Assembly: GCA_024641085.1 (NCBI GenBank)
Contig: JAHEDT010000002.1
Coordinates: 1 to 64,000 of the forward strand
Direction: 5' to 3'
DNA length: 64,000 nucleotides
DNA from: Geobacteraceae bacterium
Lineage (GTDB): Bacteria; Desulfobacterota; Desulfuromonadia; Desulfuromonadales; BM103
Shown here in pieces: positions 52,452-62,751 of this stretch; the first letter of the stretch is position 1; each line of letters starts with the position of its first letter. The notes under the pieces are model-generated. The model had not been told where the DNA came from, ran no database searches, and worked only from the letters and a program-made list of their open reading frames with translations. The translations under genes and the position numbers were made by a program.

Positions 52452-55400
52452 ATGGTTCTGTGTGATATCTCCATCAAGCGCCCGGTGCTCGCATCGGTCA
52501 TGAGCCTGATCATCATTTTGGTCGGCATGATCAGCTACGATCGGCTGTCGGTTCGTGAATATCCGAATATCGACGAGCCGGTGGTCAACGTCGAAACGGT
52601 CTACCGCGGGGCAACCGCTGAAATCATCGAGTCGCAGATCACCCAGCCCCTCGAGGAGAGTCTTGCCGGGATCGAGAGCATCGATGTCATGACCTCGATC
52701 TCACGCCCGGAGAACAGTCAGATCACGGTCAAATTCCGTCTGGACCGCAACCCTGACGAAGCGGCCAACGATGTCCGCGACCGCGTGGCCCGGGTCCGTG
52801 GCCGCCTGCCCGGCGAAATCGACGACCCGGTGATCAGCAAGGTCGAGGCCGATGCCCAGCCGACCATCTACCTGGCCTTCTCCTCGAGCCAGCATACCCC
52901 GCTGGAGGTCACCGATTACGCCGATCGCTTCGTCAAGGATCGCCTGCAGAACATCCAGGGCGTCGCCAACGTGCAGATCCTCGGCGAGCGCCGCTACGCC
53001 ATGCGCATCTGGCTGAACAGCGCACGCCTGGCCGCCTACAACCTGACGCCCCAGGATGTGGAAAACGCCCTGCGTCAGCAGAACGTGGAGATCCCGTCGG
53101 GCAGGATCGAATCCTCGGAGCGTGAATTCACCGTGCTGGCCGAAACCGACCTGCGCAGCCCTGAACAGTTCAACGAAATGATTCTCAAGGATGCCGGCGG
53201 CTACCTGGTCCGGCTCAAAGACGTCGGGCACACTGAGCTCGGCGCCCAGAACGAGCGCAGCGTTGTGCGTTTCAAAGGACAGCCGGCCGTCGCCCTGGGC
53301 GTGGTCAAACAGGGCACGGCCAACCCACTGATCATCTCCGAGGCGGTGCGTGCCATGGTGCCGGAGATCGAAGCCAGCCTGCCCGCAGGGATGAAAGTCG
53401 CCGTCGCCTATGACCGGGCCATCTTCATCGACCGGTCGATCAGCAACGTCTTCCAGACCATAGGTGAAGCGGTCATCCTGGTCATCCTGGTCATCTTCCT
53501 GTTCCTGCGCAGTTTCCGCTCGACGCTGATCCCGCTGGTCACCATCCCGGTCTCACTGATCGGCGCCTTCGCCCTGATGTACCTGTTCGGGTTCTCCATC
53601 AACACCCTGACCCTGCTGGCCATGGTTTTAGCCATCGGGCTGGTGGTCGACGACGCGATTGTCGTGCTGGAAAACATCTTTCGGCATATCGAGGAAGGCA
53701 TGCCGCCCCGCCAGGCCGCCTTCCAGGGCAGTCGCGAGATCGCCTTCGCGGTCATCGCCATGACCCTGACCCTGGCAGCCGTCTACGCCCCGATCGGCTT
53801 CATGCAGGGGCGCACCGGCCGCCTGTTCACCGAGTTCGCCCTGACCCTGGCCGGCGCCGTGCTGGTCTCGGGATTCGTCGCCCTGACCCTGTCGCCGATG
53901 ATGTGTTCCAAGCTGCTGCGTCACCGCCAGCAGCATATGGCGATCTATAACGTGATCGAAACCTTTTTCAACAGCGTCACACGTGTCTACCAGCGCCTGC
54001 TGCGCCGGGCGCTGCGGGCGCGGACCCTGGTGGTCCTCATGGTCCTGGTTGTCGCCGGCGCTGCCTGGTTCCTGATCGGCACGCTCAAGTCCGAACTGGC
54101 CCCGACCGAGGACCGCGGCACCATCATCGGCATCGGCATCGCCCCCGAGGGCTCGACCGTGGCCTATACTGACAAGTATGCCCGCATGATGGAGAAGGTT
54201 TATGCCAACACGGCTGAAGTCGAACGCTACTTCGTCGTGACCGGCCGACCGGTGGTGTCGCAGGTGCTCTCCTTCTGCGGGCTGGTCGACTGGCAACAGC
54301 GGGAGCGCAAGCAGCAGGAGATCGTCAAGGAACTGCAGCCCAAGCTCTACGGCGGGATTCCCGGCATCATGGCTTTCCCGCTCAACCCGCCGTCGCTGGG
54401 ACAGAGCCCTCTCTCCAAGCCGGTGCAGTTCGTGATCCAGACCACGGCCCCTTACGAAGAACTGCAGGCCATGACGGACGCGGTCATGGATGAGGCGCGC
54501 AAATGGCCGGGCTTCCTCAATCTTGACAGCGATCTCAAACTCAACAAGCCCCAGCTCTCCGTCGATGTGGACCGCGACAAGGCGGTCGACATCGGGGTCG
54601 ATGTGGCAACCGTCGGCCGGACTATGGAAACCATGCTCGGCGGGCGCCAGGTGACCCGCTTCAAACGAGAAGGTAAGCAGTACGACGTCATCGTTCAGGT
54701 GGAAGACGTCGACCGCGCCACGCCCGCCGACCTCGCCTCGATCTACGTCCGGGGCGACAGCAACCAGATGGTACAGCTGGCCAACCTGGTCACCGTGCGG
54801 GAAACCGTCTCACCGAAAGAGCTCAACCACTTCAACCAGCTGCGCGCCGCCAAGATCACCGCCAGCCTGGCACCGGGCTATGCCCTTTCGGACGGGCTGA
54901 GCCAGCTTGAGACCATCGCCAAGACGGCCCTGCCGGGCAGCGCTGTGATCGATTACGACGGCCCGTCGCGGGAGTTCAAGGAGAGCAGCGCCAGCCTGTA
55001 TATCACCTTCCTGCTGGCACTCGGCTTCATTTACCTGGTACTCGCAGCCCAGTTCGAGAGCTTTATCGACCCCTTCATCATCATGCTCTCGGTGCCACTG
55101 AGCATTACCGGCGCCCTGCTGGCGCTGAAACTGACCGGCAACACGCTGAACGTCTACAGCCAGATCGGCCTGGTTACCCTGATCGGCCTGATCACCAAGC
55201 ACGGCATCCTGATCGTCGAATTCGCCAATCAACTGAGCGCCCAGGGGCGGGCCAAGCTTGATGCGGTGGTCGAATCGGCTTCGCTGCGCCTGCGCCCGAT
55301 CCTGATGACAACCGGGGCCATGGTCCTGGGCGCGCTGCCTCTGGCCTGGGCTCATGGTGCCGGAGCGGAGAGCCGCCAGGCGATTGGCTGGGTCATCGTC

Positions 55401-55559
55401 GGCGGCATGTCCTTTGGCACCATACTGACGTTGTTCGTCGTGCCTACCGCCTACCTGCTGATCGCCCGGCAGCGTGGCCCGGGACATGACGCACCAGCGC
55501 CGCCCAGGCACCAAGCTCCGCCTCCCACTGAACATCAACCAGGAGAGTGCATATCATGA
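52452..55559 (+). CDS. RND multidrug efflux transporter, HAE-1 type
   Basis: A 1035-residue proton-driven pump with the 12-helix, two-large-loop RND layout. The proton-relay Asp pair is in GLVVDDAIVVLENIF (about 396-410). The opening ISIKRPVLASVMSLIIILVG, REYPNIDEP and GIESIDVMTS blocks identify the hydrophobe/amphiphile efflux (HAE-1) family. Heavy-metal pumps have a different relay motif and are excluded. It forms a tripartite system with its flanking adaptor and outer-membrane protein. The substrate range is unknown. Confidence 0.95.
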   Translation: MVLCDISIKRPVLASVMSLIIILVGMISYDRLSVREYPNIDEPVVNVETVYRGATAEIIESQITQPLEESLAGIESIDVMTSISRPENSQITVKFRLDRNPDEAANDVRDRVARVRGRLPGEIDDPVISKVEADAQPTIYLAFSSSQHTPLEVTDYADRFVKDRLQNIQGVANVQILGERRYAMRIWLNSARLAAYNLTPQDVENALRQQNVEIPSGRIESSEREFTVLAETDLRSPEQFNEMILKDAGGYLVRLKDVGHTELGAQNERSVVRFKGQPAVALGVVKQGTANPLIISEAVRAMVPEIEASLPAGMKVAVAYDRAIFIDRSISNVFQTIGEAVILVILVIFLFLRSFRSTLIPLVTIPVSLIGAFALMYLFGFSINTLTLLAMVLAIGLVVDDAIVVLENIFRHIEEGMPPRQAAFQGSREIAFAVIAMTLTLAAVYAPIGFMQGRTGRLFTEFALTLAGAVLVSGFVALTLSPMMCSKLLRHRQQHMAIYNVIETFFNSVTRVYQRLLRRALRARTLVVLMVLVVAGAAWFLIGTLKSELAPTEDRGTIIGIGIAPEGSTVAYTDKYARMMEKVYANTAEVERYFVVTGRPVVSQVLSFCGLVDWQQRERKQQEIVKELQPKLYGGIPGIMAFPLNPPSLGQSPLSKPVQFVIQTTAPYEELQAMTDAVMDEARKWPGFLNLDSDLKLNKPQLSVDVDRDKAVDIGVDVATVGRTMETMLGGRQVTRFKREGKQYDVIVQVEDVDRATPADLASIYVRGDSNQMVQLANLVTVRETVSPKELNHFNQLRAAKITASLAPGYALSDGLSQLETIAKTALPGSAVIDYDGPSREFKESSASLYITFLLALGFIYLVLAAQFESFIDPFIIMLSVPLSITGALLALKLTGNTLNVYSQIGLVTLIGLITKHGILIVEFANQLSAQGRAKLDAVVESASLRLRPILMTTGAMVLGALPLAWAHGAGAESRQAIGWVIVGGMSFGTILTLFVVPTAYLLIARQRGPGHDAPAPPRHQAPPPTEHQPGECIS

Positions 55560-56992
55560 CTTTCAAGCGTAGGATTTTGCTTCCGGGGATTATTCTGACG
55601 CTGTACTCCGGCCTGAGCGGATGCACCCTCGGGCCCGATTACCAGCGTCCCCAAGTGCAGGTGCCGACCGCATACCGCGAGGAAGCCCCCTGGAAAGAAG
55701 CCACGCCCGCCGATGCTCTGGACAAGGGGGCCTGGTGGCAGATTTACGGGGACCCGGTGCTGGGGGGACTGCAAGAGCGTGCCCTGGCCGCGAACCAGGA
55801 CTTGAAAGCCGCCGTCGCCCGCGTGGACCAGGCTCGGGCCCTGGCCCGCATCAGTGAAACGGGGCTCTATCCACGGCTCGACCTTGACCCTTCGGTTCAA
55901 CGCGGTCGCAGCGCTGCGGACCTGAGCGGCGGGGTGGCCGTAACCAGGACGACCATGAGGTTGCCTCTCGACCTCGGCTATGAAATCGACCTCTGGGGGC
56001 GGGTCCGCCGCTCCGTTGAGGCGAGTACGGCTCTGTACGAGGCCAGCCAGGCCGAGATGCAGAACGTGCTGCTGACCCTGCAGACCGATGTGACGCGTAA
56101 TTACTTTAACCTGCGCATCCTTGATGCCCAATTGGACCTGCTGCGGCGCACGATCGAGCTACGCAGCAGGAACCTGCAGCTGGTCACCAGCCTGTTCAAC
56201 AACGGCCAGGTCGGACGCCTGGATGTCGCGACCGCCGAAACAGAACTGGCCAACGCCCAAGCCGAAACCGCGGCACTTAAGCGTCTGCGGACGGCCACAG
56301 AGCATGCTCTGGCCGTGCTGGTTGGCGAACCGGCAGCAAGCTTCAACCTGCCGCTGCCACCGCCGAACCTCGAAGTACGACCCCCGAAAATCGCCGCGGG
56401 CCTGCCTTCGGCGCTCTTGGAGCGCCGCCCGGACATAGCTGCTGCCGAACGCCAGATGATTGCCGCCAACGCGCGCATTGGCATGGCCAAGGCCGCCTTT
56501 TTCCCGGCCGTCAGCCTGACTGGCAGCGCCGGCTATGCCAGCGACGAACTGTCCCGCCTCTTCGAATGGGACAACCGCACCTGGTCATTGGGGCCGTTTA
56601 TCACCCTGCCGGTGTTTGACGCCGGAAGCAACCGGGCCAAGCTGGCCCAGGCCGAAGCCGCCTGGCAGGAGTCGGTCGCCAGATACCGCCAGCAGGTCTT
56701 GATCGCGTTCCGCGAGGTCGAAGACGCCCTCGCCGACATCCGCATCCTGGCCGAGCAGGCCGAGGCCCAGCAGCGGGCCCTGACATCCGCCCGCCAGGCG
56801 GCCGAGCTTTCCGGAAAACGATATCGGGCCGGGCTGGTCAGCTATCTCGAGGTGGTGGTCAGTGAACGGACCGCCCTGGCGATTGAGCTGCTGACCAACC
56901 AGGTCCTGGAACAGCGCTTCCAGGCGAGTGTTTCGTTGATCAAGGCGCTGGGCGGAGGGTGGCAGGATGCCGGCACGTCAGTCCCGAAATAA
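55556..56992 (+). CDS. Outer-membrane efflux lipoprotein (NodT/OprM family)
   Basis: A 478-residue TolC-like channel. The start at 55556 has AGGAGAG at good spacing and overlaps the pump stop as ATGA. A lipobox LSGC gives a lipidated C23, followed by TLGPDYQRP, the usual NodT/OprM start. The two outer-membrane-efflux repeats (about 60-250 and 270-465) with long coiled-coil helices are apparent, including LEVVVSERTALAIE near the end. It completes the TetR-adaptor-pump-channel operon. Confidence 0.94.
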   Translation: MTFKRRILLPGIILTLYSGLSGCTLGPDYQRPQVQVPTAYREEAPWKEATPADALDKGAWWQIYGDPVLGGLQERALAANQDLKAAVARVDQARALARISETGLYPRLDLDPSVQRGRSAADLSGGVAVTRTTMRLPLDLGYEIDLWGRVRRSVEASTALYEASQAEMQNVLLTLQTDVTRNYFNLRILDAQLDLLRRTIELRSRNLQLVTSLFNNGQVGRLDVATAETELANAQAETAALKRLRTATEHALAVLVGEPAASFNLPLPPPNLEVRPPKIAAGLPSALLERRPDIAAAERQMIAANARIGMAKAAFFPAVSLTGSAGYASDELSRLFEWDNRTWSLGPFITLPVFDAGSNRAKLAQAEAAWQESVARYRQQVLIAFREVEDALADIRILAEQAEAQQRALTSARQAAELSGKRYRAGLVSYLEVVVSERTALAIELLTNQVLEQRFQASVSLIKALGGGWQDAGTSVPK

Positions 56993-57024
56993 CCGGGCAC
57001 GGGGCGGGGAATGGCTTAAAATCA

Positions 57025-57060
57025 AGCGAGGGCAGATTGAATCTGCCCTCGCTTTGTCTT
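57025..57060 (+). terminator. Terminator of the efflux operon
   Basis: A perfect 12-bp stem (AGCGAGGGCAGA / TCTGCCCTCGCT, loop TTGAA) followed by TTGTCTT. It lies 33 bp after the channel gene stop. It could also serve the convergent metallo-beta-lactamase gene (TGATTTTA on the minus strand). Confidence 0.8.
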
Positions 57061-57100
57061 GTCTGCCGGGGTTCTGACTGTCGCGTCACGCGGCCCGGAG

Positions 57101-57715
57101 TTAGCCCATGCGCAGCCGAAGGAAACTCTCCAGGTCGGGGCATTTCATATATTCGTTGTACTCTCGCTCAAAAGCGATCGTCGAATGCGGCTTGGGCCCG
57201 TAATCGTGCCCTGGGAAGACGCGCGTTTCGGGGGGGAAAGCGGCCAGGCGCAGCAGGCTGTGGTAGAGCGAAGCCGGATCGCTGCCGGGCAAATCAGCGC
57301 GACCGCAGCGCGTCACAAAGAGGGTGTCGCCGGTGATCAAGGCGCCCGGCGGATTAAAAACCAGGGAACCTGGGGTGTGCCCTGGGGTATGCAGGACACC
57401 GATCGTGAGCTCGCCGACCTGTAGGAGGCTGCCTTCGCCCAACAAAATCTGAGCCCCCTCGACATCGAGGGGGTTGGCCGCCAGTTTCGCACCGGTAGCC
57501 CTGATGATCTCGGCATTTCCGGCGATATGGTCGCGGTGGCCATGGGTGTTGGCCAACATGACCAGGGCCAGTTCGCGGCTTCGAATGACGCCCAGAAGGC
57601 TCTCCGGTGAGATTCCGGGATCGATCCCGAGGGCCTTGCCGGTTTGCCGGCAGATCACCAGGTATGAAAAGTTGTCGGTGCCGGCGATCGGCACCTGCAG
57701 AATTTCCGGGGTCAT
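57101..57715 (-). CDS. MBL-fold hydrolase (glyoxalase II-like)
   Basis: A 204-residue metallo-beta-lactamase-fold protein. The metal motif H58-x-H60-x-D62-H63 (THGHRDH) is followed by HTPGHTPGSL, GDTLFVTRCGRADLPGSD and the terminal PGHDYG. The GRADLPGSD block and short length place it with glyoxalase-II-like thioester hydrolases or persulfide dioxygenase relatives. The ATG start overlaps the stop of the 74-residue gene upstream (ATGA), so the two are coupled. The C-terminal substrate domain of true GloB is short here. Confidence 0.88.
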   Translation of the reverse strand: MTPEILQVPIAGTDNFSYLVICRQTGKALGIDPGISPESLLGVIRSRELALVMLANTHGHRDHIAGNAEIIRATGAKLAANPLDVEGAQILLGEGSLLQVGELTIGVLHTPGHTPGSLVFNPPGALITGDTLFVTRCGRADLPGSDPASLYHSLLRLAAFPPETRVFPGHDYGPKPHSTIAFEREYNEYMKCPDLESFLRLRMG

Positions 57716-57936
57716 GTCAGCCACGCCTCAACCTCATAGGGCTTGTTGCCGATTCTGCGGATCTCGCCGTCGACGACCTTGAACAGGTCGCCGGTTTCCT
57801 TCACATGCCACTCGTCGCCCTCCTCCGGTGGCAGCGGGAACTCTCGGCTGCCGAGGTAAACATCCTCGTTGCCGAGCATGGCCCACCAGTCCAGGGAACC
57901 GGTTTGCCAGATGCGGGTTTTCAGGTTGAACGCCAT
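57712..57936 (-). CDS. Small hypothetical protein coupled to the MBL hydrolase
   Basis: A 74-residue soluble protein beginning MAFNLKTRIWQTGSLDWW, rich in Trp, Gly and acidic residues, with a likely all-beta fold. AAGGAGATGATCG just upstream of the ATG contains a Shine-Dalgarno. I do not recognise a named family. The 4-bp overlap with the downstream hydrolase suggests a shared function or a small regulatory or binding partner. No Cys, signal or membrane segment. Confidence 0.75.
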   Translation of the reverse strand: MAFNLKTRIWQTGSLDWWAMLGNEDVYLGSREFPLPPEEGDEWHVKETGDLFKVVDGEIRRIGNKPYEVEAWLT

Positions 57937-58159
57937 CGATCATCTCCTTGAGTCGTTATCGTCACGACGGTTCCACGGAAACCGTTCGATTAATTATCAC
58001 CCCACGCCCGGACCAGAGGCAAGAGCGGCCAGAAAATAATTGCGCCGCGTCAGATTGCCAGGGACGATGACCCGCCGACGGTGGCTTTAACAACGTGGGT
58101 GATTGTGCTCTTGTCTATTCTTACGTCTCGTTTCGCGCCTCGCATCTTGTGTTACTGTT

Positions 58160-58185
58160 TTTGTGAAATGTGTAGACCTGACCCC
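58160..58185 (-). repeat. 26-bp repeat, inverted copy of 144-169
   Basis: Exact reverse complement of 144-169. It ends at the stop codon of the tautomerase gene and is preceded by a GTCTCGTTTCGCGCCTCGC stretch similar to the one beside the other copy. The 57937-58159 gap otherwise holds no gene. Confidence 0.6.
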
Positions 58186-58580
58186 TAATCCTTCAGCGGA
58201 TCCTCCCCCGCCCGCCAGGACGGCAGCACTCGGTCGCTCAACTGAAAATCCGGGCCATCGTGCTCGGTATAGACAATGTAGACATGCTCTCTCGGCAATC
58301 CCCAGCAGGTGCCCAGCTCATCCATGATCGCCAGCGCGAGGCGTCGTTTCTGGTCGGCAGTCCGCCCCAGGCGGATATCGGCATTCAGAAAGGCGATCTG
58401 CCCGTTAATGCCGGCGCGGCCAAACACCAGATCACCGGGCTGATAACAGCGGAAGGTTATGCCGATGTGATCCGTCCCGGTACTCATGATCGTGGCGAAA
58501 TGCCGGCGGACCGCGACGGCGAACGCCGCCTTGGACTGTGTCTCTGGGGTGAAATTAAGCTCGAACTGCAGGTGGGGCAT
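58185..58580 (-). CDS. Tautomerase-superfamily protein
   Basis: A 131-residue protein starting Met-Pro (MPHLQFELN), leaving an N-terminal Pro as in tautomerases and 5-carboxymethyl-2-hydroxymuconate isomerases, where it is the catalytic base. GGAGGAAACG precedes this ATG and decides it over one six codons upstream. Two beta-alpha-beta halves are suggested (QFELN...FATIMS and [13 protein letters not shown]...[10 protein letters not shown]), as expected of the fold. It stands alone between the MBL pair and dapF. Its substrate is not known. Confidence 0.75.
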   Translation of the reverse strand: MPHLQFELNFTPETQSKAAFAVAVRRHFATIMSTGTDHIGITFRCYQPGDLVFGRAGINGQIAFLNADIRLGRTADQKRRLALAIMDELGTCWGLPREHVYIVYTEHDGPDFQLSDRVLPSWRAGEDPLKD

Positions 58581-58707
58581 CGTTTCCTCCATCCTCACGT
58601 CTAGTCACAAGGATAGCAAGGAAGTGGAGATCGGCAATGCACGGTTGTGGGAAAAATCCTTTCCCCCTATAATGGGTGTTCAAGATTCTCAACCACGTGA
58701 GGGCGCC

Positions 58708-59547
<840 letters not shown>

Positions 59548-59657
59548 AAAAAATCATGCTAACGGAATTCAGCCGACAGGAGGGAGAAAAGAGAAGACTT
59601 AAGCCAATTCATCATTGACCTGCTTTGCATGCTGTCTTCTGTATTCTGGATACGCTA

Positions 59658-60296
59658 ATGGATGTCCTGATCTTCGACCTTGATAATACCCTTTACTCTG
59701 CTGACAAAAAGATCTTCAGCCTGATCGATGTCCGCATCAACCGCTACATGACCGAGGTTGTCGGCATTCCTGCCCCGCAGGTCGATGCGCTGCGGCGCGA
59801 ATACTGGCGTTCGTACGGCGTCACCCTGCAGGGGCTGATCCGCCATCACGGCGTCGATCCCGAAGACTACCTGTGGTACGTCCACGACGTCGATGTGACC
59901 ACCCGGCTTGATCCCGACCATATCCTGCGCGAGGTCCTGGTCGCCCTGCCGCAGCGCAAGGCGGTCTTTACCAACGGCTCGCTCTGCCATGCCAGCCGGG
60001 TGCTGGCGGCACTCGGCATCGAGGATCTGTTCGAGAAGATCTACGATATCCGCATCGCCGCCTACCAGCCGAAGCCCTTCCCGGAGCCCTACCATGCCGT
60101 GCTGGCCGAATTGGGTGCCACGCCGGAGCGTTGCGTGATGATCGAAGATTCCCGCGACAACCTGCACACTGCAAAAAAACTCGGCATGGGGACCGTCCTG
60201 GTCGGCGCCGGTCAAACCCCCGCATTCGTCGATGTCCACCTCGACAGTGCCCGGCAGATTCACTCCGCCATGCGCCACTGGGAAAAGGCTTCATGA
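59658..60296 (+). CDS. HAD-family pyrimidine 5'-nucleotidase (SDT1-like)
   Basis: A 212-residue HAD phosphatase. Motif I is DLDNTLYSA (nucleophile near D7), motif II TNGS near 115, motif III the Lys in YQPKPFPEPY near 144, and motif IV EDSRDN near 167. The DxDNTLY opening and spacing match the SDT1/pyrimidine 5'-nucleotidase subfamily. Its stop overlaps the nfo start (ATGA). The Shine-Dalgarno is weak, and a start 11 codons upstream is possible. Confidence 0.85.
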   Translation: MDVLIFDLDNTLYSADKKIFSLIDVRINRYMTEVVGIPAPQVDALRREYWRSYGVTLQGLIRHHGVDPEDYLWYVHDVDVTTRLDPDHILREVLVALPQRKAVFTNGSLCHASRVLAALGIEDLFEKIYDIRIAAYQPKPFPEPYHAVLAELGATPERCVMIEDSRDNLHTAKKLGMGTVLVGAGQTPAFVDVHLDSARQIHSAMRHWEKAS

Positions 60297-61150
60297 CGCG
60301 CTTGCTCGGAGCGCACGTCTCCGTTGCCGGCGGCCTCGATATGGCTTTCGCCCGCGGCCTCGAAAGCGGCTGTACGGCATTGCAGATTTTCACCAAAAAC
60401 GCCAACCGCTGGCAGGGCAAGCCGATTGCGGCGGCCGATGCAGCAGCTTTTCGCCAGGCATGGCTGGAGAGCGGGATTGGCCCGGTCATGGCCCATGATG
60501 CCTACCTGATCAACCTGGCCTCTCCGAAGAGTGGCGTCTGGGAAAAATCGAAAGCCGCCCTGCGCGACGAACTGCTGCGCTGTGCGCAGCTCGGTATCAC
60601 CGACCTGATCATGCATCCCGGTGCTCACCTCGGGACCGGGGTGGACATTGGCCTGGCGCGCATCCGTGAAGCCTTCAGGGAGATTCTTGGGCAATCCCCG
60701 CCGGACGTCCGACTGCTCCTTGAGAACACGGCCGGCCAGGGCAGCTACCTGGGTGGCGAGTTTGCCCACCTGGCCGCCTTGCTCGAAGAGTTCGATGAAA
60801 GTCGCTTCGGGGTTTGCTTCGACACCTGTCATGCCCATACGGCCGGCTACAATCTGGCCACCGCGGAAGGCTATGCACAGACCATGGCCGAATTCGACCG
60901 CTTGATCGGCCTCGACCGGATCAAGGCCTTCCATCTCAACGACTGCCTGAAGCCGTGCGGGAGCAAGATTGACCGCCATACCCACATTGGCCAGGGGACG
61001 ATCGGCCGCGCCGGCTTTGCCTGCCTGATGCAGGACCGGCGCTTTGTCGAAATCCCCATGATCCTGGAAACCCCCAAGGGGGAGCGGGGCGACATGGACC
61101 GTGTCAACCTGGCGTTGTTGAGGGAGCTGGCAAAGGAGGACGCCCTATGA
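60293..61150 (+). CDS. nfo: Endonuclease IV
   Basis: A 285-residue AP endonuclease that cuts DNA 5' to abasic sites in base excision repair. GAHVSVAGG (1-15), the metal-ligand blocks MHPGAHLG near 105, [10 protein letters not shown] near 143, [14 protein letters not shown] near 175, [22 protein letters not shown] near 212 and ILETPKG near 262 together give the three-zinc site. It overlaps the HAD gene upstream and dtd downstream by four bases each, so the unit is tightly coupled. Confidence 0.96.
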   Translation: MTRLLGAHVSVAGGLDMAFARGLESGCTALQIFTKNANRWQGKPIAAADAAAFRQAWLESGIGPVMAHDAYLINLASPKSGVWEKSKAALRDELLRCAQLGITDLIMHPGAHLGTGVDIGLARIREAFREILGQSPPDVRLLLENTAGQGSYLGGEFAHLAALLEEFDESRFGVCFDTCHAHTAGYNLATAEGYAQTMAEFDRLIGLDRIKAFHLNDCLKPCGSKIDRHTHIGQGTIGRAGFACLMQDRRFVEIPMILETPKGERGDMDRVNLALLRELAKEDAL

Positions 61151-61596
61151 GGGCCGTCGTTCAAAGGGTCAGCCGGGCCTCGGTCACCGTCGCGGGACAG
61201 ACCGTCGGGGCTATCGAGCAGGGGCTCATGGTCTTGCTCGGCGTGGCCCGGGGGGACACGGCCGGGGACGCCGCCTATCTCGCCGAGAAGACCGCCGGCC
61301 TGCGCATCTTCGAAGACCACGACGGCAAGATGAACCGCTCACTCGAAGAGCTTGGCGGCAGCATCCTGGTGGTGTCCCAGTTTACCCTGCTCGGCGACTG
61401 CCGCAAGGGACGGCGGCCGGGCTTTACCGAGGCCGCGCCGCCGGAGTTGGCCGAGGCCCTTTACAAAACGTATGTTGACGTGCTGCGCAACCGCGGCCTT
61501 ACGGTTGCCACCGGGGTTTTCCAGGCCGACATGCAGGTGGCCCTGGTCAATGACGGCCCGGTGACCCTGATGCTCGATAGCCGAAAGCAATTCTGA
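61147..61596 (+). CDS. dtd: D-aminoacyl-tRNA deacylase
   Basis: A 149-residue proofreading enzyme removing D-amino acids from tRNA. The [15 protein letters not shown] opening, the catalytic VSQFTLLGD motif (near 76) and the [11 protein letters not shown] cross-subunit Gly-Pro motif (near 136) are all intact. ATG overlaps the nfo stop (4 bp), and its own stop overlaps the yjgA start (TGATG). Confidence 0.97.
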   Translation: MRAVVQRVSRASVTVAGQTVGAIEQGLMVLLGVARGDTAGDAAYLAEKTAGLRIFEDHDGKMNRSLEELGGSILVVSQFTLLGDCRKGRRPGFTEAAPPELAEALYKTYVDVLRNRGLTVATGVFQADMQVALVNDGPVTLMLDSRKQF

Positions 61597-62102
61597 TGAA
61601 AAACAGCGACGAAATCGAAGGCCGTGGCCGCAGCGCCAAGAAGCGCGAAGCCAAGGCCGTGGAGCAACTGGCCCAGCGCCTGGCAGACCTGCCGGAGTCA
61701 GAACTCGCCACGCTGCCGCAGGACCCGGAGTTGGCCAGGGAGATCGCGCTGGTTCGCAGCACCTCCGGCCACAGCTCACGCAAGCGCCAGATCAAGCACC
61801 TCGCCGGGCTGCTGCGGCGCGACGACGAGAAGCGGGAAAAGATTGCCGAGGCCCTCGACAGCCAGGCGGTCAGCCAGCGCCAGGACATCCTGGCCTTCCA
61901 TCATTTGGAAGAGCTGCGCGACCGGTTGTGCAGCGCGGCAACCTTCGAGGCGGCACTGGCAGAAGTACGTTCCGCCTTCCCGCAGATCGACGAAGGCAAG
62001 CTGTCCCGCTTAGCCGGATCTGTCCATGAGCACGGCGACAAACGGGCCGCCAGGGAAATTTTCAGAAGATTGCGCAAGGCGGAAGAGGCCAGGGAGGCCT
62101 GA
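61596..62102 (+). CDS. yjgA: YjgA/DarP-family ribosome biogenesis protein (DUF615)
   Basis: A 168-residue, highly charged helical protein. The motif KREAKAVEQLAQRLADLPESEL near 18-40 and the Arg/Lys-rich SGHSSRKRQIKHLAGLLRRDD near 60 match DUF615, in which E. coli YjgA (DarP) acts in 50S subunit maturation. It is the last gene of the dapF-HAD-nfo-dtd unit. No terminator follows closely. Confidence 0.9.
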   Translation: MKNSDEIEGRGRSAKKREAKAVEQLAQRLADLPESELATLPQDPELAREIALVRSTSGHSSRKRQIKHLAGLLRRDDEKREKIAEALDSQAVSQRQDILAFHHLEELRDRLCSAATFEAALAEVRSAFPQIDEGKLSRLAGSVHEHGDKRAAREIFRRLRKAEEAREA

Positions 62103-62560
62103 CCCGGGGCAGCCGCTGTGACATGCGGGTTGGCAGTGAAGCTGCGCCAGGACCGGCTACTGGCTGGCAACCGATTGTGAGATGGTCCAAAAGCCCCGCT
62201 CATGAGGAGAGTGACCTCTTAGATAAAATGTCGTATTCCGGGCTTGGATCATCAGCCCTGATCTAGTTTTTCCCGCTCCGCAAACACCACACCTAGCATC
62301 CAAAATACCCTTGGCTGAAGCAGGAACACGTTGCAGGCATATAGAGAAGAACCTGGGCCACCAGATTTCAGGTTGTCCTATGCATCGTGATATTTAAGAG
62401 CGTAGCGCTGCCTGGCATAGCACATACCTTGAGAGCAGGCGCTGGTTCGACGCCAACCATCCAAACCGGTATTTACATGAGAACTGCCTTCCAGGGCGCG
62501 TACTCTTTTTTTTGTAAACCTATCTTGTTGATACCCGTTTTAGTAAGTGAAGAACACATG
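62103..62560. other. Gene-free stretch with possible small RNA
   Basis: About 460 bp with no supported ORF, lying between the yjgA stop and a strong plus-strand terminator. A GGTTCGACGCC stretch near 62450 looks like a tRNA T-arm, but no matching cloverleaf could be built. The distance from yjgA suggests either a long 3' untranslated region or an unannotated small RNA ending at 62615. Confidence 0.35.
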
Positions 62561-62615
62561 GCCCCTGTAATGCCCTCCTCCTAAAATATATATCAGCATT
62601 GCAGGGGCATTTTTT
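62561..62615 (+). terminator. Orphan intrinsic terminator
   Basis: GCCCCTGTAATGC pairs with GCATTGCAGGGGC (13 bp with one G-T pair) around a 22-nt A/T-rich loop, followed by ATTTTTTG. It is 460 bp beyond yjgA and 137 bp before the next gene start, so it ends an unknown transcript or acts as a leader attenuator. Confidence 0.75.
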
Positions 62616-62751
62616 GTTAAGCAAGGCATTCGCCAGGAAAATCACAGCCCCTGTCAACCAATCCGCTCAGCATGCGTTTTCATATCTATAAGGCATAGAT
62701 TTCTCCCAACTGAAAGGACGTCAAAATATCAACAGAAAGAGAGGCATCGCC

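Noticed and set aside
62440-62475. T-arm-like GGTTCGACGCC suggesting a tRNA or tmRNA end
   Set aside because: The T stem has a mismatch, and no anticodon arm or matching acceptor strand lies at a suitable distance.
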